Below, piece after piece: positions 41,330 through 52,443 of a stretch of DNA of 52,757 nucleotides. The stretch is from an uncultured Alphaproteobacteria bacterium (GTDB taxonomy: Bacteria; Pseudomonadota; Alphaproteobacteria; Sneathiellales; Sneathiellaceae): the NCBI GenBank assembly GCA_913062525.1, contig CAJXWA010000004.1, positions 1 through 52,757 of the forward strand. Reading direction: 5' to 3'. How positions within the stretch are numbered: the stretch's first letter is position 1; each line of letters opens with the position of its first letter. Both the position numbers and the translations under genes were made by a program. The notes beneath the pieces were generated by a model that worked only from the letters and a program-made list of their open reading frames with translations, was not told where the DNA came from and made no database searches.

Positions 41330-42874
41330 TTGCAAAGAGTAGATTACGTGCAAAAACTAATGGAGACCCAAGACAATCGTCTTGATCCTGTTAAATTTCC
41401 GTCATCCAATATGACGGCTGTTATTGATATTGGCTCTAACTCTGTTCGCTTGGTGGTATTCGACGGCCCTTCACGTGTACCCATGCCAAAATTCAATGAA
41501 AAAGTCCTTTGCGGGCTTGGTCGGAATTTGAGTACTTCCAATTTATTGAGCGAACAATCAATGCAAGGTGCCATGACAGCTTTGCGTCGCTATACGGCTC
41601 TGGTCACCCATATGGGAATTGATCGGATTATCGTGGCGGCAACTGCGGCTGTTCGAGAGGCTGATAATGGCTCAGAGTTCGTCTCTGCCATTGAACAGGA
41701 ATGTGATCTCAATGTTCAAGTTCTCAGTGGCCGCCAAGAAGCGCGTTATGCTGGACTAGGTGTTTTGTCAGGCATGCCATTTGCAGATGGCCTTGTTGGA
41801 GACTTGGGCGGCGGTAGCCTGGAGCTTGTTAAGTTACATGACCATAACGTAGAAGATACAGAAACTCTGCCCCTTGGTGCCCTCCGGCTTTCCCAGTTAG
41901 GGATGGCCGAAGAAGATCTTATTGCAGACCTTCAGAATAAATTTCAAAAAATTGAATGGCTTGACGCATTAAGAGGCAAAAATTTCTATGTTGTTGGCGG
42001 CGCTTGGCGGGCTCTTGCTAAATATAATATCTCCAAGTCCGGCCATCCTTTAAACTTGGTTCATAATTACAAGCTCACGTTTGCAAATATGAAATTGCTC
42101 ATCGATGAAATTTTATCGATGAGTGTAGATGAGCTTAAATCCAATCCTCATGTTCAAAGGTCTCGTGCGACAACGTTGCACACAGCAGCGACAATTATGG
42201 ATCAACTTTTCAAAGTTGTTCAGCCGAAGAACGTTGTGTTTTCAGCCAATGGTTTGCGCGAAGGGCTGTTGTTTTCTGAGCTTAAAAAACCTGTAAGGCG
42301 CCTTGATCCTTTGTTGGAAGCCTGCCGAGATATGGCTGCTAAAGAAGGTCGCTTTGCTGAACACGGTGTTCAGATTTTCGATTGGATGACACCCACATTC
42401 CCTGATCTAGATGAAAAAGGAAGACGGTTGGCCCTTGCCGCGGCGACCTTGTCAGACATCGCTTGGTCCATGAGCAGTGATTACAGAGCCGCACAAGCAT
42501 TCAGACGTATTTTTCGCGCGCCCTTTAGCGGCATAGGGCACAAAGGCCGGGCAATTGTCGCATTGACAGTTTATGCAAGGTATAGCGGAAATTTAACAGG
42601 ACATGCGCCCGAAGACGGATTGGCCCTTATGGACGAGGATGCCCAACGCCATGCGTTAAGTATTGGTCTCGCCCTTCGGTTGTCCCACTCGTTAAGTGGC
42701 GGAACAACCGGCATTCTTCCTTTAACCAAATTAGTTTCAACAGATGATGAAATTATTTTGGAAATTCCTGAAAATATGGCCGTATTAAGCGGTGTTCACG
42801 TTGAAAACAGACTTGCATCTCTCGGTGACAGTCTTGGAAAACGATCTTCCATCCGGATTATTCCAGTTCAATAA
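41330..42874 (+). CDS. ppx: exopolyphosphatase/GppA family phosphatase (start uncertain; an alternative GTG lies at 41348)
   Basis: VIDIGSNSVRLVVFDG, AATAAVREADNG, GDLGGGSLEL; immediately downstream of ppk. Confidence 0.92.
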   Translation: MQRVDYVQKLMETQDNRLDPVKFPSSNMTAVIDIGSNSVRLVVFDGPSRVPMPKFNEKVLCGLGRNLSTSNLLSEQSMQGAMTALRRYTALVTHMGIDRIIVAATAAVREADNGSEFVSAIEQECDLNVQVLSGRQEARYAGLGVLSGMPFADGLVGDLGGGSLELVKLHDHNVEDTETLPLGALRLSQLGMAEEDLIADLQNKFQKIEWLDALRGKNFYVVGGAWRALAKYNISKSGHPLNLVHNYKLTFANMKLLIDEILSMSVDELKSNPHVQRSRATTLHTAATIMDQLFKVVQPKNVVFSANGLREGLLFSELKKPVRRLDPLLEACRDMAAKEGRFAEHGVQIFDWMTPTFPDLDEKGRRLALAAATLSDIAWSMSSDYRAAQAFRRIFRAPFSGIGHKGRAIVALTVYARYSGNLTGHAPEDGLALMDEDAQRHALSIGLALRLSHSLSGGTTGILPLTKLVSTDDEIILEIPENMAVLSGVHVENRLASLGDSLGKRSSIRIIPVQ

Positions 42875-42887
42875 TCCGGATTTTTTT
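42851..42887 (+). terminator. intrinsic terminator overlapping the 3' ends of ppx and rnd
   Basis: ATCCGGATTATT - CCAGTTC - AATAATCCGGAT followed by TTTTTT; perfect 12-bp stem. Confidence 0.88.
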
Positions 42888-44009
42888 ACCATTTGCGGTG
42901 AAGGCAATTTTACCTTCTTTGAGCGCTAAGGCGTCTTTACCAAACATCTCGAAGCGCCAGCCTTTAAGGGCAGGGACATCGGCGCCATCATCCGCTGCTA
43001 TTTTTTCAAGATCGCTTGATGAACAAACCAGTTTTTGTGCAACTTCATTTTCCTCGCAGCGCATTTTTAAAAGAACGCGCAGCAGATCCATCAACGGCCC
43101 CATTCCCTTAGGGAGTGGTTTCTTCTGGGCAACAACCGGACAGTCTTCCATTGGAAGTTCAATGCCAGCTTGGATAGCGGCAAGTAAACCCGCACCCATT
43201 TTACCATCAGCAAATTTGCGGCCAATACCCCGAACATGTGAGAGCTTTTCTTCATTCGCCGGTGGATTAGATGCAATTTCAAGTAAGGCTTCGTCCCGCA
43301 TCACACGATTTCGAGGAATGTTCTGGCGATGAGCCTGACTTTCCCGCCATGCTGCTATTGCCTGTAGGATCGCGAGGAAGCGCGGCTTGATATTTCGTGA
43401 TTTAATTCGTTTCCAAGCGTTTTCAGGTGGAATAAAATAAGTTTCTGGAGCTTCCAGAACCTTCATTTCTCCGGTAAGCCATTCTTCACGCCCGGTTTCT
43501 TTCAATTTTTCTTTAAGCTTTGCGTAAACCACCCGTAAATGAGTCACATCTGCTTCTGCATATGTCAGCTGCCGATCACTTAACGGGCGCCGTGACCAAT
43601 CAGTGAAACGTGATGATTTATCGATTTGCGCACCAGTGAGGCTGGCTACCAAAGTATCGTATCCAACAGACTCGCCAAAGCCGCAAACCATCGCTGCAAC
43701 TTGTGTGTCAAAAATAGGTGTTGGAACTTCACCGTTTAGGTGATGGAAAATTTCTAGATCCTGACGGCCCGCATGAAAGACTTTTAAGACCTTGGGGTTT
43801 TGTAAAAGATCAAACAAAGGCTGCAGAGAAATGCCGTCTGCTAACGGATCAATAATCGCAGATTCGTCGTCACTGGCAATTTGAACAAGGCATAGTTCTG
43901 GCCAAAAGGTGCTTTCGCGCAAAAATTCAGTATCAATTGTGACGTATGGATACTCAGACAATCTTTGGCACAAGGTCGAAAGGTCGTCTGTATTTGTGAC
44001 TATTTGCAT
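42858..44009 (-). CDS. rnd: ribonuclease D
   Basis: YVTIDTEFLRESTFWPELCLVQIA, VFHAGRQDLEIFHHL, DWSRRPLSDRQLTYAEADVTHL; HRDC domain. Confidence 0.95.
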   Translation of the reverse strand: MQIVTNTDDLSTLCQRLSEYPYVTIDTEFLRESTFWPELCLVQIASDDESAIIDPLADGISLQPLFDLLQNPKVLKVFHAGRQDLEIFHHLNGEVPTPIFDTQVAAMVCGFGESVGYDTLVASLTGAQIDKSSRFTDWSRRPLSDRQLTYAEADVTHLRVVYAKLKEKLKETGREEWLTGEMKVLEAPETYFIPPENAWKRIKSRNIKPRFLAILQAIAAWRESQAHRQNIPRNRVMRDEALLEIASNPPANEEKLSHVRGIGRKFADGKMGAGLLAAIQAGIELPMEDCPVVAQKKPLPKGMGPLMDLLRVLLKMRCEENEVAQKLVCSSSDLEKIAADDGADVPALKGWRFEMFGKDALALKEGKIAFTANGKKIRIIELE

Positions 44010-44205
44010 TAAGTCTCTTTTTCTTTTTGGGCAGTCTCTCTTCGGATTTAGAGCCTGAATTCAACTAAAATTTCCACTAAACACAAGGTTAGTCCATTTT
44101 ATTACACAAAGGAAGGTTGGCGTGCGTTAAAAAAGCATGTAATACAAGGCCTTTGACGCCCTTCTTTGGGTATCCTGGTCCCTGACAAGCAATAAGAGAA
44201 CCCTG

Positions 44206-45990
44206 ATGCATAGTTATCGTACACATACTTGCGCTGAACTTCGTGACAGCGATGTTGGAAAAACAGTCCGCCTATCCGGTTGGGTTCATCGTAAACGTGA
44301 CCATGGAAATTTGTTGTTTATTGACCTGCGGGACCATTACGGAATTACCCAATGCGTCATTGAAACAGATGTCGACATTTTTCCGCAAGTTGAAGCCGTC
44401 CGTTCGGAAAGTGTTATCACAGTAACGGGAAAAGTTGTGGCTCGCGCAGGCGATTCCATCAACCCGAACTTGCCGACAGGTCAAGTTGAGCTTGATATTG
44501 CAGAATTCGAATTGCAGTCAGCTGCTGAAGACCTTCCAATGCCTGTCTTTGGTGAACAAGAATATCCGGAAGACATTCGCCTTCGTCATCGGTATCTCGA
44601 TCTTCGCCGGGAACGCTTGCATAACAATATCGTCCTGCGCTCAAAAATTATCTCTGCCTTGCGCACATCTATGCAAGATCAGGGCTTCATGGAGTTCCAA
44701 ACTCCAATTTTGACAGCATCATCACCAGAAGGCGCTCGTGACTTTTTGGTTCCAAGCCGTATGCACCCTGGTCAGTTCTATGCATTGCCACAAGCACCGC
44801 AGCAGTTCAAACAGCTCGTTATGATGTCTGGCTTTGATCGCTACTTCCAAATCGCCCCTTGTTTCCGCGATGAAGATGCACGCGCAGATCGTAGCCCCGG
44901 CGAATTTTACCAGCTTGATATTGAGATGGCTTACGTCACTCAAGAAGACGTTTTCCAAGCAGTTGAACCAGTTCTGACCAAAGTCTTCCAAGACTTCGCA
45001 GGCGACCGTGTTGTTGAAACACCGTTTGTGCGTATTCCTTTCTCTGAAGCGATGATGAAATACGGATCTGATAAACCGGATCTTCGTAATCCAATTATCT
45101 TGTCAGACGTTAGTGAAGTCTTCCGCGATTCTGGATTTGGTCTATTTGCAAAATCTGTTGCAAGTGGATCAGTCGTTCGCGCAATTCCAGCACCGGGTGC
45201 AGGTAGTAAAGCACGTAGCTTCTTTGATAAAATGAACGATTGGGCCCGTAAAGAAGGCGCAGGTGGCCTAGGTTACATCATCTTTAAGGATGGCGAGGCA
45301 AAGGGTCCAATTGCCAAAAACCTTGATGCAGATCGCATCGCCCAAATTCAAGAAATCACAGGCGTCTCTGATGGGGACGGCATTTTCTTCGCGTGTGATA
45401 AAGAACTGAAAGCTGCTGAACTTGCTGGTAAAGCCAGAAATATTGTCGGTAACGATCTTGATATCTGCGAAAAGAACGTATTCAAGTTCTGCTGGGTTAT
45501 TGATTTCCCAATGTTCGAATATGACGAAAAAGAAAAGAAACTCGATTTCAGTCATAATCCATTCTCAATGCCGCAGGGTGGCCTTGAAGCTCTGGAGAAT
45601 ATGGATCCTTTGGATATCAAAGGGTATCAGTATGATATCGTCTGTAATGGTATTGAACTTTCATCCGGTGCGATCCGAAACCATCGCCCTGAAATCATGA
45701 TGAAAGCCTTTGAAATTGCAGGTTACGATGCCAGTGTCGTTGAAGAACGTTTTGGCGGCATGTTGAATGCCTTTAAATATGGCGCGCCTCCCCATGGTGG
45801 TATCGCTCCAGGTGTTGACCGCATTGTTATGATGCTGGCTGACGAGCCAAATATTCGGGAAGTTATTTTGTTTCCGATGAACCAACAAGCACAAGATTTA
45901 ATGATGCAGGCGCCGGCGCCAGTTCCGTCAAAAAATCTTCGTGAATTGCATATTCGAACAGTAATGCCGGACCCAAAACCGCAAGGTTGA
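44206..45990 (+). CDS. aspS: aspartyl-tRNA synthetase
   Basis: [88 protein letters not shown]. Confidence 0.97.
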   Translation: MHSYRTHTCAELRDSDVGKTVRLSGWVHRKRDHGNLLFIDLRDHYGITQCVIETDVDIFPQVEAVRSESVITVTGKVVARAGDSINPNLPTGQVELDIAEFELQSAAEDLPMPVFGEQEYPEDIRLRHRYLDLRRERLHNNIVLRSKIISALRTSMQDQGFMEFQTPILTASSPEGARDFLVPSRMHPGQFYALPQAPQQFKQLVMMSGFDRYFQIAPCFRDEDARADRSPGEFYQLDIEMAYVTQEDVFQAVEPVLTKVFQDFAGDRVVETPFVRIPFSEAMMKYGSDKPDLRNPIILSDVSEVFRDSGFGLFAKSVASGSVVRAIPAPGAGSKARSFFDKMNDWARKEGAGGLGYIIFKDGEAKGPIAKNLDADRIAQIQEITGVSDGDGIFFACDKELKAAELAGKARNIVGNDLDICEKNVFKFCWVIDFPMFEYDEKEKKLDFSHNPFSMPQGGLEALENMDPLDIKGYQYDIVCNGIELSSGAIRNHRPEIMMKAFEIAGYDASVVEERFGGMLNAFKYGAPPHGGIAPGVDRIVMMLADEPNIREVILFPMNQQAQDLMMQAPAPVPSKNLRELHIRTVMPDPKPQG

Positions 45991-46013
45991 TGCCTGCATT
46001 ACCGTTAGAGATT

Positions 46014-46039
46014 AAAAGCCCGGGTAGTTCCGGGCTTTT
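46014..46039 (+). terminator. intrinsic terminator downstream of aspS
   Basis: AAAAGCCCGG - GTAGTT - CCGGGCTTTT then T-rich sequence (ctttgctctttttt). Confidence 0.85.
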
Positions 46040-46098
46040 CTTTGCTCTTTTTTAAGGATTACCCTTGTAGAGTAACTTTAAATTAGAGGGTATGCATA

Positions 46099-47781
46099 GT
46101 GTCAACATCTGAAAAAATGAATGATCTTAGAGACGATAAAGAGCGATTTGTTGCTTTTTCGTTTGCCGCAGCCGATTTGCTGATCGAACTGGATCAGAGT
46201 GGTGTCATTTGCTTTGTCTCAGGTGCCGCTAAAGGTATTACAGGTAAAGATATTAAAGAATTAATGGGAATGAAGTTCGAGGATGTTCTCGACCCCATCG
46301 ATCGACGTGTCATTACTTACCTTCTTCAAAATATGTCTGAAGGTGAACGTATTAGCCCAGTGGGAGCACGGATGGCGAATACAAATGTATCGTCCATTGT
46401 TGGGGCGTGTAGCTTGCCGCGAACCCATGGTCATATTTATCTGACAATTAACGTTACGGGTCTTCCCGCAGCCCAATCTCTTTCTGTTAATCGGGACGGA
46501 GAAACGGGCTTACTAGATAAAAATGATTTTGTGAAACTTGCCAATGATCAATTATCCCTTGCCTCAGAGACTGGGCAAGAGTTGGAACTGACCTTGTTGC
46601 ATTTAGATAATATCCGCGATATGGCGGCGAATACTACAGAACAGGGAATGGATGAGTTCCTTGATAAGATGGGTGGTATTTTGCGGAGTTATTCATTTGG
46701 TGGCGATTCAGCTGGCCGAATTGATGGTGACAAATACGGCGTTTTACACAGTAAATCTTTTGATGGTAAAATCCTGCAAGACAAAGTTGAAAACCTTTCC
46801 GATGAGGTGTCACCTGGCCACGGTATCACAGTTTCTCCTAGCAGTATTGATCTGGATAAGGGACAATTGTCATCGGAAAACGCAAGCAATGCATTGATGT
46901 TTGTCGTGAATAGCTTCGTTAATACAGAAGACAAAATATTCTCAATTCAAAATCTCGCGGATGGTTTGCAAGGGCGCATGGAAAACACCATGAACCGCAT
47001 ATCGACCTTGAAGAGTGTCTTTCAAAAACATCAATTTAAACTCGTCTATCAACCGATTGTCGGTTTGTTGGATGAAAAAATACATCATCACGAGGTGCTC
47101 TGCCGTTTTAAGGACGGAGAGTCTCCGTACGAGACTGTGACGTTTGCTGAGGAAGTCGGAATTATTCTTGATCTTGATTTGGCTGTGGTCAAAAAAGCTC
47201 TGGATTATTTGAAAACATTTAAACCTAAGGGGGAAGACACGCCGAACCTTGCGGTTAATATATCCGGCCACTCTATGGAAAATGACCCCTTCATTGATTC
47301 GCTAAATGTTCTGCTCGACCAGAATAAAGACGTCAGCGGACATATGGGGATTGAGATTACGGAAACCAGCCAAATCAACGATTTGGTTCGCTCAGACAGA
47401 ATTATTCAAAATTTCAGGCAAAAGGGTATTCATGTCAGCCTAGATGATATGGGTGCTGGCGCGGCTTCGTTCCAATATATTAGGGCACTGACCACTGATT
47501 TTGTGAAAATAGATGGTGCCTATGTCAGGGACGTCTTGAACAACGATCGTGATCAGGCAATTCTGCGGTGCATGGCAAGGCTCTGTATGGATCTCAAAAT
47601 AGGAACCATTGCCGAAATGGTAGAGACTAGAGAACAAGCAACCCTACTTAAGCAAGCCGGTGTTGATTACGGGCAAGGATGGCTCTTTAGTAAACCTGTC
47701 GATGAGATAATTTCTCCGAAGGTAAAGCGCACAGTTTCTGTAAATGCACGCCGCAAAGGTTTCAAAACTGGATGGGGTTAA
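46099..47781 (+). CDS. PAS - degenerate GGDEF - EAL domain protein (GTG start)
   Basis: YQPIVGLLDEKIHHHEVLCRF, LAVNISGHSM, IEITETSQI, LDDMGAGAASFQYI, VKIDGAYV; the GGDEF position reads RIDGDKYGVL. Confidence 0.88.
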   Translation: MSTSEKMNDLRDDKERFVAFSFAAADLLIELDQSGVICFVSGAAKGITGKDIKELMGMKFEDVLDPIDRRVITYLLQNMSEGERISPVGARMANTNVSSIVGACSLPRTHGHIYLTINVTGLPAAQSLSVNRDGETGLLDKNDFVKLANDQLSLASETGQELELTLLHLDNIRDMAANTTEQGMDEFLDKMGGILRSYSFGGDSAGRIDGDKYGVLHSKSFDGKILQDKVENLSDEVSPGHGITVSPSSIDLDKGQLSSENASNALMFVVNSFVNTEDKIFSIQNLADGLQGRMENTMNRISTLKSVFQKHQFKLVYQPIVGLLDEKIHHHEVLCRFKDGESPYETVTFAEEVGIILDLDLAVVKKALDYLKTFKPKGEDTPNLAVNISGHSMENDPFIDSLNVLLDQNKDVSGHMGIEITETSQINDLVRSDRIIQNFRQKGIHVSLDDMGAGAASFQYIRALTTDFVKIDGAYVRDVLNNDRDQAILRCMARLCMDLKIGTIAEMVETREQATLLKQAGVDYGQGWLFSKPVDEIISPKVKRTVSVNARRKGFKTGWG

Positions 47782-47828
47782 GCCCAAATACTCTGTCCAA
47801 TTGAACAGAGCATTCAGATTTAGATAAT

Positions 47829-49496
47829 TTACAAAATTGCTGGCAAGTTTAACTCATGTTCACGGGCGCATTCTTTTGCAATGTCATACCCTGCATCAGC
47901 ATGCCTCATCACACCAGTAGCTGGATCATTCCAAAGCACTCTCTCAATTCGTTTTGCAGCTTCGTCGGTTCCATCGCAGCAGATAACCACGCCAGAATGC
48001 TGACTAAACCCCATTCCAACGCCGCCGCCGTGATGGATACTAACCCATGTTGCGCCAGATGCTGTGTTTAACAATGCGTTGAGCAGGGGCCAATCCGATA
48101 CAGCATCGGATCCGTCTTTCATGGATTCTGTTTCTCTATTTGGGGATGCCACAGACCCAGAATCAAGATGATCACGACCGATAACCACAGGTGCGCTCAA
48201 TTCACCTGTTTTGACCATTTCATTAAAGGCCAACCCCAAACGGTGACGATCCCCAAGGCCTACCCAGCATATTCTCGCTGGGAGTCCTTGGAACTCGATA
48301 CGCTCGCTCGCCAAATCCAACCAGTTATGAAGATGTTCATTGTCAGGGATCAACTCACGAACCTTTGCATCGGTTTTTCGAATATCTTCCGGATCTCCAG
48401 ATAGCGCTGCCCATCGAAAGGGTCCGATACCTCTACAAAATAACGGACGGATATAGGCGGGCACGAACCCTGGAAAACTGAACGCAGTCTCCAGTCCTTC
48501 TTCAAATGCCATTTGGCGAATGTTATTTCCATAATCCACTGTGGGGATGCCCGCTTCAGAAAAGGCGACCATAGCCTCGACCTGAACTCTCATAGAGGCT
48601 CTAGCGGCTTTTTCAACGCCTTTGGGATCGTTTTGTTGGCCGTCTAACCACTGGGCCATTGACCAATTTTGCGGAAGATACCCATTTATCGGATCATGGG
48701 CAGATGTCTGATCTGTCACCATATCGGGCCGAACACCCCGTTTGACTAATTCTGGGAATATATCTGCCGCGTTTCCAACTAAACCAACTGACTTTGCCTC
48801 TCCAGCTGCTGTCCATTTGTCGATCATGGCAAGGGCTTCATCTAGTGTATCAGCCTTTTCATCCACATAACGGGTGCGTTTCCTGAAATCAATTTTCTCT
48901 TCGTTACATTCAACAGCTAGGCAGCATGCCCCCGCCATTACAGCGGCCAATGGTTGCGCGCCGCCCATGCCGCCAAGGCCACCGGTTAATATCCATTTGC
49001 CTTTCATGCTACCGCCATAATGTTGGCGTCCGGCTTCAACGAAGGTCTCGTAGGTGCCTTGGACAATGCCTTGGCTCCCAATATAGATCCACGATCCGGC
49101 TGTCATTTGCCCGTACATCATCAAACCCGCTTTATCGAGCTTGTTAAAGTGATCCCAGTTCGCCCAGTTGGGAACTAAATTTGAGTTGGCGATTAAAACA
49201 CGGGGGGCATCTTCATGTGTTTTAAACACACCGACGGCTTTTCCAGATTGAACCAGCAGAGTTTCATCACTTTCAAGCGCCTTCAACTGCTCCGTAATGA
49301 TATCGAAATCTTTCCAAGTTCGAGCAGCCCGACCAATACCGCCATAGACAACGAGCTCATTGGGGTTTTCTGCCACATCAGGATCCAGATTATTCATCAG
49401 CATTCGCAAGGGGGCTTCGGTAAGCCAAGATTTTGCATTTAATTTTGGGCCGCGCGGGGAACGAACTTCACGAATGTTATGACGAGGATTAGTCAT
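47829..49496 (-). CDS. hutU: urocanate hydratase
   Basis: [60 protein letters not shown]; start MTNPRHN at 49496. Confidence 0.97.
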   Translation of the reverse strand: MTNPRHNIREVRSPRGPKLNAKSWLTEAPLRMLMNNLDPDVAENPNELVVYGGIGRAARTWKDFDIITEQLKALESDETLLVQSGKAVGVFKTHEDAPRVLIANSNLVPNWANWDHFNKLDKAGLMMYGQMTAGSWIYIGSQGIVQGTYETFVEAGRQHYGGSMKGKWILTGGLGGMGGAQPLAAVMAGACCLAVECNEEKIDFRKRTRYVDEKADTLDEALAMIDKWTAAGEAKSVGLVGNAADIFPELVKRGVRPDMVTDQTSAHDPINGYLPQNWSMAQWLDGQQNDPKGVEKAARASMRVQVEAMVAFSEAGIPTVDYGNNIRQMAFEEGLETAFSFPGFVPAYIRPLFCRGIGPFRWAALSGDPEDIRKTDAKVRELIPDNEHLHNWLDLASERIEFQGLPARICWVGLGDRHRLGLAFNEMVKTGELSAPVVIGRDHLDSGSVASPNRETESMKDGSDAVSDWPLLNALLNTASGATWVSIHHGGGVGMGFSQHSGVVICCDGTDEAAKRIERVLWNDPATGVMRHADAGYDIAKECAREHELNLPAIL

Positions 49497-49519
49497 TCTT
49501 TTCTCCAATGAATAAGTCT

Positions 49520-51061
49520 TTAAGCATCGATTTTTATGTGAGGAAGGGACGCGTACCCAACTGCAGCGCAGAACTCACCAGTTTTGAGCAATTCTGCCGC
49601 TTTCTCCAAGTCAGGAGATAGATACCTGTCCTCCGCCACTGCTGTGATATCTTGACGAATACGGGCAATACATTTTTCAAGTTTAGGGCTCGTTTTATGA
49701 GGTCCCCGAAACTCAATTCCCTGAGCCGCGCACAATCCTTCAATGCCGAGTATCCGTTCAAGGTTGGCAGTCATTATCAACAATCGCCTTGCCGCGTGAC
49801 AGGCCATGGAAACGTGATCCTCCTGATTGGCCGATGTGGGAGTGGAATCCACAGATGCGGGATGTGCCATTTGTTTGTTTTCTGACATCAATGCCGCAGA
49901 AGTTACTTCAGCAATCATCAGGCCAGAATTCAGCCCAGGATTTGGAGATAAAAAGGCGGGAAGTCCGAAACTCAGTGCAGGATCAACCAACAGCGAGATC
50001 CTTCGTTGGGATATTGATCCAATTTCTGCTACTGCAAGCGCAATTTGATCAGCAGCAAAAGCGACAGGTTCAGCATGAAAATTACCGCCAGAGACAATGG
50101 ATCCATCTGATAGAGTTAAGGGATTATCGGTGACGGCGTTTGCTTCAATTTCCAACGTTTTGGCAGTTTGGCGCAATAAATCAATGACGGCCCCCATAAC
50201 TTGGGGCTGACATCGGATGCAGTACGGGTCTTGGACGCGGGTATCACCTTCACGGTGCGTTTCCCGAATTTCAGACCCCGCCATAAGGGCGCGAAGCGTA
50301 TAACCCGCATCAATTTGACCTTGATGGCCACGAAGCAAATGAATCTCGGGATGAAACGGCGCTCCGGATCCCATCGCGGCATCTGTGGAAAGGGCGCCAG
50401 TTATTAAGGCCGATTGTGCGCAGTTCCAAGCCTTGAACAAGCCAATCAATGCAAGCGCAGTAGAGGCTTGCGTCCCATTTATAAGAGCTAAGCCTTCTTT
50501 TGGTCCCAGAATAAGCGGCTTAATTTCGGCTCTTTGAAGCGCTTCATTGCCACTCATGTGAACGCCATCAAGATATGCCTCGCCTTCACCGATCATTACT
50601 GCGGCCATATGGGCAAGTGGTGCAAGATCACCGGATGCACCGACAGATCCTTGCGCCGGTATAAATGGAATGACGTTCTTTTCCGCCATAACCTCTAACT
50701 GCTCAATAACTTGCCAACGGACACCGGAGGCACCACGGCCCAGTGACAAAAGTTTAAGCGCCATTATTAGGCGGACGATATTCTCATCCAGTGGATCACC
50801 AACACCACTGCAATGAGACAGAATAAGATTTCTTTGAAGAGTTTCAGTGTCTTCTGAGGGTATCTTAATGCTGGCAAGTTTACCAAAACCGGTGTTTACA
50901 CCATAGACGGCTTCACCACCATTTGCTGCGGCGAGGATCAATGCAGCGCTTTTCTCAACAGCCGGTTTGACTGATCTCTCGATTTTAACAGGCGTGCAAG
51001 TTTGGGCAATTTTTCGTAAGTCGGCTAAGGACGCATTCCCGGGGGTTAGGGTAAGTGTCAT
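49520..51061 (-). CDS. hutH: histidine ammonia-lyase
   Basis: MIO motif [26 protein letters not shown]; start MTLTLTPG at 51061, overlapping the hutI 3' end region. Confidence 0.97.
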   Translation of the reverse strand: MTLTLTPGNASLADLRKIAQTCTPVKIERSVKPAVEKSAALILAAANGGEAVYGVNTGFGKLASIKIPSEDTETLQRNLILSHCSGVGDPLDENIVRLIMALKLLSLGRGASGVRWQVIEQLEVMAEKNVIPFIPAQGSVGASGDLAPLAHMAAVMIGEGEAYLDGVHMSGNEALQRAEIKPLILGPKEGLALINGTQASTALALIGLFKAWNCAQSALITGALSTDAAMGSGAPFHPEIHLLRGHQGQIDAGYTLRALMAGSEIRETHREGDTRVQDPYCIRCQPQVMGAVIDLLRQTAKTLEIEANAVTDNPLTLSDGSIVSGGNFHAEPVAFAADQIALAVAEIGSISQRRISLLVDPALSFGLPAFLSPNPGLNSGLMIAEVTSAALMSENKQMAHPASVDSTPTSANQEDHVSMACHAARRLLIMTANLERILGIEGLCAAQGIEFRGPHKTSPKLEKCIARIRQDITAVAEDRYLSPDLEKAAELLKTGEFCAAVGYASLPHIKIDA

Positions 51062-51062
51062 T

Positions 51063-52274
51063 TCAATCTCCGCGAATTGATTGGTAAAGCGGGTTGAAAC
51101 CCACACGATACGATAGTTCAGACGGGTGTTCTACGTTCCAAATGGCAAGCTCTGCCAATTTACCAACTTCGAGAACACCAATTTCGTTTTGAAGGCCAAG
51201 GGCTTGGGCGGCATTACGTGTCGTCCCAGTAAGAGCCTCTTCTGGTGTCAGTTTAAATAATGTACATCCCATGTTCATGGTCAGTAGAAGCGATGTCAGG
51301 GGGGATGAACCCGGATTACAGTCAGTTGCAAGTGCCATGGGCACGCCTGCGCTCCGAAGGGTATCAATGGGCGGAAGCCTACTTTCCCGAAGCGTGTAGA
51401 AGGCACCGGGCAGGATTACAGCAACGCTGCCCGATTGTTTTAAAGCCTGCACGCCGTCTTCATCCAAATATTCAAGATGATCTGCTGATAGAGCACCGTA
51501 GGATGCGGCAAGGGCAGCCCCTCCCAGATTTGAGAGTTGTTCTGAATGAATTTTAACGGGCAATGATAGCTCAGCTGCTTTGTCAAAAACCCGTTTAACT
51601 TCGCCTGGAGAAAATGCAATCCCCTCGCAGAAGGCGTCTACCGCATCTATGAGATTTTCAGCAGCACCAAGATCCATAGCAGGCAGGCAAACTTCCAACA
51701 GATACTCATTATTACGGCCAGCATATTCTGGCGGTAATGCATGAGCCCCGAGGAAGGTTGTTTTAATTCGAACGGACCGCAGCTTTTCAAGCTGACGGGC
51801 AGCGCGCAGCATTTTTAACTCATCAGCAATTGTTAAGCCATATCCCGATTTAATTTCGATCGTTGCCACGCCTTCGCTAAGCAATGCGTCAAGGCGGGGC
51901 AATGCATCTTGCACCAATTCACTTTCAGACATCTCTCGAGTGTTGCGGACGGTTGACATAATACCGCCGCCACTTCGTGAGATTTCCTCGTAACTTGCGC
52001 CTTTTAACCTAAGTTCAAATTCCCGTGCCCGATTGCCACCGTAGACAAGATGTGTGTGGCAATCAATTAGGGCGGGGGTCGTCAAACGGCCTTGCAGATC
52101 AATGCGTTCCCAACGATCGTCACTGTAAGTCGCGGGTAAATCTCTGGCAGCACCTATCCACTGGATTTTGCCGTCAGAGATGACAATTGTCCCGTTCTCT
52201 ATCAAACCATAGTCGTCAGAAATAGCCGGAGATAGTGTTGCTAAAGTCGTATTTATATAAATCTTCTCGGTCAA
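51063..52274 (-). CDS. hutI: imidazolonepropionase
   Basis: [77 protein letters not shown]. Confidence 0.97.
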   Translation of the reverse strand: MTEKIYINTTLATLSPAISDDYGLIENGTIVISDGKIQWIGAARDLPATYSDDRWERIDLQGRLTTPALIDCHTHLVYGGNRAREFELRLKGASYEEISRSGGGIMSTVRNTREMSESELVQDALPRLDALLSEGVATIEIKSGYGLTIADELKMLRAARQLEKLRSVRIKTTFLGAHALPPEYAGRNNEYLLEVCLPAMDLGAAENLIDAVDAFCEGIAFSPGEVKRVFDKAAELSLPVKIHSEQLSNLGGAALAASYGALSADHLEYLDEDGVQALKQSGSVAVILPGAFYTLRESRLPPIDTLRSAGVPMALATDCNPGSSPLTSLLLTMNMGCTLFKLTPEEALTGTTRNAAQALGLQNEIGVLEVGKLAELAIWNVEHPSELSYRVGFNPLYQSIRGD

Positions 52275-52313
52275 AGTAGGTCCTTTAAGGATTGCTTTGT
52301 GTAGTCATATTGA

Positions 52314-52333
52314 TATTATGTATAGACATAATA
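52314..52333. promoter_or_regulatory. HutC-like operator TATTATGT-ATAG-ACATAATA
   Basis: Perfect 8-bp inverted repeat between divergent hutI and hutC; reverse complement of the hutF/hutG site core. Confidence 0.8.
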
Positions 52334-52443
52334 CGTCAATCAAATTAATTGAAAATATTGAAAAGGTTGGTATCAGGGCCTTGATCAAGTTTACGAGATA
52401 CAGGTATGTTATTGTTTTAAGGGAATAATTTTGGGATACGTTC

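Noticed and set aside
52379-52386. TTGATCAA upstream of hutC as a second FNR-type box
   Set aside because: The half-sites abut without the required 4-bp spacer; more likely a chance palindrome.
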